Source: Bacillota bacterium
Lineage (GTDB): Bacteria; Bacillota; Desulfotomaculia; Desulfotomaculales; Desulfallaceae
Direction: 5' to 3'
Length of the DNA stretch: 64,000 bases
Assembly: GCA_023439185.1 (NCBI GenBank)
Contig: JAEXOR010000014.1
Span: forward strand, 18,287-82,286
Translations under genes and position numbers: made by a program
The notes under the pieces: generated by a model
Told to the model about the DNA's origin: nothing
The model's input: only the letters and a program-made list of their open reading frames with translations
The model's database searches: none
Shown: in pieces, positions 59,546 to 64,000 of the stretch
How positions within the stretch are numbered: the stretch's first letter is position 1
How the letters are laid out: every line of letters starts with the position of its first letter

Positions 59546-62500
59546 TTAGATATATTCAAATGTATATTCACGGGTTGTGAGACCATCTTGGGCAGTAACT
59601 GTTATTTTCAAAGTCGATTCCGGACTCAAATCGAAATCATCAAAAGGTGTGTTTTGCGGAAGATCTTTAACGGACCCTTCCTCTCCATATTCATCGATGA
59701 TTGTGAGTGTTATCGTAGCCCCGTGATGAGCAGTAACGGTTATGTACTGCTCAACCGTACCGGCACACGTGTATTCCAGGCAATCCGGAATAAAGCCGTC
59801 ACCCAGGTAAAAACCATCATTCTGCGTCAGGCCATCAAGGCCTACTATAGAATGGAGAGAAGCATCATGGGAAATCGACGATCCACCACCGGATGAAGGA
59901 CGCAGCACGGTCACCCGTTGGCTACCCCGCCCAATGCCGCCGTCATCGTCACGGACCACCGCTTCGATGTTATAAGTACCGGATGCACGATACGAGTAGC
60001 TGAAACTGAAGGTCTTGTCGGGATTTAGACTTGCCTCACCGGGTTCTGAACCGTCTTTGAAGTCGATCTCAACGGTCCAGGTGTCTGCCCCGGGATCGGT
60101 GAAGCTGCCGCGGCCGGTGAAGGTGCTGCCGATGAACATATTCCAGATGGGTTCCAGTTGCACGGTGGGAGGCACGTTGGCCACTTCTGCCTGGAAGCTG
60201 TCCTCATAGCTGTCCCCTTCGGCGTCAACGAGCTTGATCTCCACGGTATAGGTTCCGTCATCGGCATAGGTATGCTGTAACGGGAGCCAGCCCTCTTCCG
60301 CGATCCCTGTGCTTCTCCTTTCCACAAGTACGGCGCCAGACTGGGAATCAAGATTTCTACCGTGCTCCGGCTGTATGCTGGGGCGGGTCGACCAGGCGAT
60401 GGCGCTCTCCCCGGTCCCGTCCCCGTAATCGACGGTGATGCTGTTTACCCTATTGCTCCATCCCTGCACCGGGACGTCCCGCTTCAGCGTTTCTCCTTCC
60501 CGGAGGGAGGTGTCCGCCCCCGCTTCCAGGGTAAACAGGAATTCTTTTGCTTTCACCTCGAAGGATGCGCTGCCCACCCCGCCGTCCTGGTCCTCCACCC
60601 GTACGGTGACGGTATAAGTTCCGGGGATCAGGTAGTAATGATTGAGCTCGAAGGTCTTGTTGTTCTTAAGGGCAAGGTTCTGCTCTCCGCTGCCGTCCCC
60701 GAAGTCCACGGTCGCCCGCCACTGATCCATCCCGGGGTCGGCAAAGGAACCCGCTCTGGTGAAGGCGGTTCCCCGCTGAATCATCGTCGAATTACCGGCC
60801 TGGACGGTGGGAGCCACATTTTCCACCTTGATCTTGATGTTTTTGGAAAAAACCCCGCCATCACCGTCTGTAATCTTTAATACCATATCATGCTCGGGCT
60901 GATAGTCATAAAAGTAACACTGGAGGGTGAAGGTTTTATCCTCATTGACCGTGCCTCGCACAGGTCCCCACTCACTGCCGTAGTCAGCGGTAACGGTCCA
61001 GGTGTCCTGCCCGGGGTCGGCAATACTCCCCTCGATGGTCAGCGGAGAGCCTTCCTGCGTCGTAAACTCATCTGCTATTCCCGGGTCGGCCAGCGAGGGC
61101 GCCACATTCTGTACGGTTACCTCCAGAGAATCTTTCACCAGGCCCAGGTCTTCGTACCGGAAACTCACGCTGATCTTGTACTGGCCGTCGTCCAGATACT
61201 TGTGCTCCAGCATGAAAGAGCCGTCTGCATTCAGCGGCAGTGATTTTTCCCCGCTGCCGTCGCCGTAGTCGACGGCGCCGGCCCAGACCTGGTCATCGGG
61301 GATATCGACGATCCTCCCCGCCGCCTGATACGTGCTTCCTTCGTCCAGGACCGTCCCGCTCTCCGGCAGGGTAAGGGCCGGGAGCGTGTCCAGGTTGGCC
61401 CGGTCCACCGTCAGGGTGTAGCGCACGGTCGACCACGGCGGACTTGCCGCCGACGGGCTTGTCGGACCCGGGTTTGCCGGCAAATGACTTATTGGCAAAC
61501 GCTCTACCGGCTGGCTCCTGGGCGGGAGGACCTCGATGAGGACGGTATTCTCACCCGGATCCAGGACCACGGGGATACCGCCGTTGCCCCGCACCTCGCC
61601 TCCGTTGACCTCAACCACAGACTGGGAGCTGGTCTTTTCAGGCGTCAGGATGATGGATTTCACCTCATTGGCCACGTTGAGGGTGTACTGGTGCTGAAAA
61701 TAGATGAAGGCGGGTTCGGGGTTCAGTAGCTGGCTGCCGTCGGAGATGTCCAGGCCGGCCAGGGAGTATTTCCTGGTGCTCACGCTGATCTGGCTGGCGG
61801 CGGTATTGCCGTCGGTATCCCGGGCCACCACGTAATAATCGTAGACCCTGCCGAATTCCAGGCCACTGTCAACAAAAAAAGTCTCCTTGGTGGTACCTGC
61901 CAGACTCTGCTGACCCGGCAATTCGCCCTTCGCCACCCGGTAGATCTCGTAGCCGGCGATCCCCACATTGTCGCTGGAAGGCTCCCAGCGCAGGGCGATC
62001 TGCCGGTGGGGACCCATCAGCACACTGGAGCCGGGGGCCTGCGAAAAATCAAACGACATCGAATACCCGGTGCTGGTGCTCAGCCATGGCATAGATTGTA
62101 GGAGCAGAGAGGAAAATCCCTCCCGCCGCAGGACCGCGCCGGCGCGCAGTCCCTCGGGCTCGGTGGGCGGGATAAACCTTTCGAAGGATGCGTTCAGGGT
62201 GGCACTGATATAAGACGTGACACCGTTATTGTCTACCGCCTGCACGGAGTACTCGCCTATATCGGTAAGTCTCAGGCCTCGGTCAATATAGCTCGGATCG
62301 GGGGTCCGGGCGATCTCCCTCGGGACATTAAAAATGAGTTCGCCGGGAACCCCCGGGATGATTTTCCGGTAGATGATGTATTCCTTAATCCCTGCCGGGG
62401 ATGTGGACGCATCCCAGCTCAGTGTCAGTTCGCACTGAAGATCCTGCACCACCGGGTCGGACCTCAAACCCTCCGGTGTGGACGGCAGTCCCTCCATGGC

Positions 62501-63817
62501 CACTGAGTCCGTCCGCACGCCATTGGATGCGTGGGAATAACCCGTCGAAAGATTGGCTTTTACCTGATAGAGGTAAATCTCGTTGTGACGCAATCCCTGA
62601 TCGGTGAAAGTGAGGCCCGATGTCGATCCTATCATCCGTGCCGTATACTCAACGGCATGTGTCGTACTATGAGAAAAGCCCCCCATGGTAGCCACCCGCT
62701 GGCGGTAAATATCGTAAGTTGACACTGTGCCTTGATCCGGGGCTGTCCATGCCAGTTCAGTTGTGCCGGGGGTGCGTCTGGTGATCAATAAAACGCCCTC
62801 GGCAGCCGGCTTGACGGCGCCAATGGTGATATACAGGTGGGTCAGAAGACCCTGATAACGTACAATGACATCCCCGCCCAGGGGGTCGATCCTGTTGGTT
62901 CCAAAGGACAAAGGTCGAAAGTCTGTCCCGCCGGCAATGCCATATTCAAGACCTCCCAGACGTAAAGTGCGATATTTGGGATCCAGGGTCAGGGTATATG
63001 CTTGGGGATCCAGCTGCATAAAAGGCCTCATATCTTTTAATGCCAGGGTTTGATAAAGGTTTCCCGGCGGTATATTCGCCCTGATAGTGTCATGCACGTA
63101 ACCACTACCTACCAGCTTGATGTATGGAAACTGATAATAAAATGAAATGGAAAATCCGGTGTTCAACTTGCTCTGATCCGGTTCATAACATTTGATACGC
63201 AGGCGGAAGGGCACGATGTCACCGCCCTTGAGATGTCCATTACTATCAATCTCCAGGTCATAGGTAACATCACTGCGCTGTAAAGGATTAATGCCAATAG
63301 TAATAGACTCCGTGGACATAAGAACAGGATTAATGTCAGGAGGAACATAATCAGGCACCTTAATAAATCCTTCCACTTCCGCCCAATTCCAATTGTATTT
63401 GCTGCCGGAAAAATCGAAAAGACCTCCCCAGTACTCAGTATCCGGCTGCCACCAGTCCATATTAAAGGTTAAATCAGGTATATCAGTAGACTTGAGGAGA
63501 ACAGACTTGTTGTAACTTTGTAAGGCGGCGTCTGAACGGGCTTTATCAACCGGAGACTGCATTTTAGTAAATATATGCCCGGCGGTTGTGCCAGGCCCTT
63601 GGCCCGGAATATACCTCTTGGCGGAATACCACGTGACGGTAAAATTACCGGGCGTGCTTTCCGGAAGCTGGAACAGGGAGTCCAGGGGAGCAGCCTGGGA
63701 CCTGCCCGGTAAAATGACGGACAGGGACGCCACCGTTAAAAAAATAGATACGGTAAACAATGCGAGCAATGTTTTGGTTTTATCAAGCCTGCTTATCACA
63801 CTGGGCCTTCGTTTCAT
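59546..63817 (-). CDS. Very large secreted FN3/PKD multidomain protein
   Basis: A 1423-residue protein with a signal peptide (TLLALFTVSIFLTVASLSVI, then LPGRSQAAP). Order: N-terminal beta-rich region 45-335; three fibronectin type III-like modules near 340-440, 450-545 and 555-690 (ELTLSWDASTSPAGIKEYII, ALRWEPSSDNVGIAGYEIYR); a cadherin-like beta-sandwich 690-840; five PKD modules about 850-1320, each with the DYGDGSGE-type turn (VDYGDGSGEKSL, VDFGDGSGEQNL, VDYGDGTGESAI); and a C-terminal cadherin-like domain (LHSIVGLDGLTQNDGFYLGD). No sortase signal or SLH motif, so anchoring is unclear. ATG at 63817 with AGGAGG nine bases upstream. A surface or matrix adhesin/scaffold is likely. Confidence 0.85.
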   Translation of the reverse strand: MKRRPSVISRLDKTKTLLALFTVSIFLTVASLSVILPGRSQAAPLDSLFQLPESTPGNFTVTWYSAKRYIPGQGPGTTAGHIFTKMQSPVDKARSDAALQSYNKSVLLKSTDIPDLTFNMDWWQPDTEYWGGLFDFSGSKYNWNWAEVEGFIKVPDYVPPDINPVLMSTESITIGINPLQRSDVTYDLEIDSNGHLKGGDIVPFRLRIKCYEPDQSKLNTGFSISFYYQFPYIKLVGSGYVHDTIRANIPPGNLYQTLALKDMRPFMQLDPQAYTLTLDPKYRTLRLGGLEYGIAGGTDFRPLSFGTNRIDPLGGDVIVRYQGLLTHLYITIGAVKPAAEGVLLITRRTPGTTELAWTAPDQGTVSTYDIYRQRVATMGGFSHSTTHAVEYTARMIGSTSGLTFTDQGLRHNEIYLYQVKANLSTGYSHASNGVRTDSVAMEGLPSTPEGLRSDPVVQDLQCELTLSWDASTSPAGIKEYIIYRKIIPGVPGELIFNVPREIARTPDPSYIDRGLRLTDIGEYSVQAVDNNGVTSYISATLNASFERFIPPTEPEGLRAGAVLRREGFSSLLLQSMPWLSTSTGYSMSFDFSQAPGSSVLMGPHRQIALRWEPSSDNVGIAGYEIYRVAKGELPGQQSLAGTTKETFFVDSGLEFGRVYDYYVVARDTDGNTAASQISVSTRKYSLAGLDISDGSQLLNPEPAFIYFQHQYTLNVANEVKSIILTPEKTSSQSVVEVNGGEVRGNGGIPVVLDPGENTVLIEVLPPRSQPVERLPISHLPANPGPTSPSAASPPWSTVRYTLTVDRANLDTLPALTLPESGTVLDEGSTYQAAGRIVDIPDDQVWAGAVDYGDGSGEKSLPLNADGSFMLEHKYLDDGQYKISVSFRYEDLGLVKDSLEVTVQNVAPSLADPGIADEFTTQEGSPLTIEGSIADPGQDTWTVTADYGSEWGPVRGTVNEDKTFTLQCYFYDYQPEHDMVLKITDGDGGVFSKNIKIKVENVAPTVQAGNSTMIQRGTAFTRAGSFADPGMDQWRATVDFGDGSGEQNLALKNNKTFELNHYYLIPGTYTVTVRVEDQDGGVGSASFEVKAKEFLFTLEAGADTSLREGETLKRDVPVQGWSNRVNSITVDYGDGTGESAIAWSTRPSIQPEHGRNLDSQSGAVLVERRSTGIAEEGWLPLQHTYADDGTYTVEIKLVDAEGDSYEDSFQAEVANVPPTVQLEPIWNMFIGSTFTGRGSFTDPGADTWTVEIDFKDGSEPGEASLNPDKTFSFSYSYRASGTYNIEAVVRDDDGGIGRGSQRVTVLRPSSGGGSSISHDASLHSIVGLDGLTQNDGFYLGDGFIPDCLEYTCAGTVEQYITVTAHHGATITLTIIDEYGEEGSVKDLPQNTPFDDFDLSPESTLKITVTAQDGLTTREYTFEYI

Positions 63818-63865
63818 ACACTATTACCTCCTGGCCATAATGGGAGATTATTTCTTCCATTAAAT

Positions 63866-63927
63866 AAAAAGAAAGGGAGTGTCGCAAAACTACTTTTTCA
63901 AGTAGTGAGCGATACTCCTTTCTTTTT
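63866..63927. terminator. Long inverted repeat at the right end, terminator or mobile-element end
   Basis: AAAAAGAAAGGGAGTGTCGC and GCGATACTCCTTTCTTTTT are inverted over 19-20 bp, with a second perfect stem ACTACTT-TTTC-AAGTAGT inside. T-runs on both sides make it a bidirectional terminator. The rest of 63818-64000 shows no gene. Confidence 0.6.
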
Positions 63928-64000
63928 ATGAAATAAAAAACCAGCCATTACTCCGCTAACAATTAATTAATTATCGGAGCGACTGATATTTAGGCATCAC

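Overview
The window looks like a chromosomal segment of a spore-forming, anaerobic Firmicute, probably of the Desulfotomaculum/Pelotomaculum (Peptococcaceae) kind. This is inferred from a tryptophan-type T-box leader, Gram-positive lipoproteins, strong AGGAGG ribosome sites with many TTG/GTG starts, Spo0A-like boxes, a sporulation-type sensor kinase, and an indolepyruvate:ferredoxin oxidoreductase next to a phenylacetate-CoA ligase. No rRNA, tRNA, CRISPR array, transposase gene or integrase was seen.

Region 1 (1-30770, all minus strand) is an extracellular contractile injection system (eCIS, Afp/PVC-like) locus that runs off the left edge. A regulatory/ATPase operon comes first (30770 down to 25445): unknown protein, YbjN-like protein, tandem AAA+ ATPase, LytS-type histidine kinase, and a response regulator with a SARP-type output domain. 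A terminator follows, then a control region carrying an 11-bp-period direct repeat of the kind SARP proteins bind. The structural operon (25238 to the edge) comes next: unknown protein, sheath, tube, assembly protein, DUF6760 protein, second tube, unknown repeat protein, LysM tube protein, gp27-like hub, gpV-like spike, gp25, two J-like baseplate proteins, gpI-like protein and a 'YxGKxLTARDF' protein. Between these and the DUF4255 cap protein sits an unusual block: a possible pseudokinase, a membrane sensor with a decayed class III cyclase domain, a membrane-anchored MORN-repeat protein and a secreted helical protein. No capsid, portal or terminase genes are present, so this is not a prophage, and no TssJLM genes are present, so it is not a canonical T6SS. 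I could not identify a PAAR tip, a tail fibre or a tape measure protein.

Region 2 (30771-40324) holds a palindromic element, an ABC exporter with a divergent TetR gene and clear operators, an orphan PAS histidine kinase, a GGDEF/HD-GYP protein, and a DHA2-type efflux pump with a MarR regulator.

Region 3 (40390-44195) is an iorA-iorB-paaK operon for arylpyruvate/aryl-CoA metabolism. Region 4 (44316-52196) matches the Escherichia coli ydjXYZ-ynjABCDEF locus in gene content: YdjY-like lipoprotein, TVP38-type membrane protein, flippase-like protein, C_GCAxxG_C_C protein, YnjB/YnjC/YnjD ABC transporter and YnjF-type CDP-alcohol phosphotransferase.

Region 5 (52402-59344) holds a duplicated P-loop ATPase, a complete ECF transporter with a TrpP-like S component under a T-box, a diguanylate cyclase and a GreA/B-family protein. 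Region 6 (59435-64000) is a 1423-residue secreted FN3/PKD protein flanked by two hairpins that share their arm sequence.
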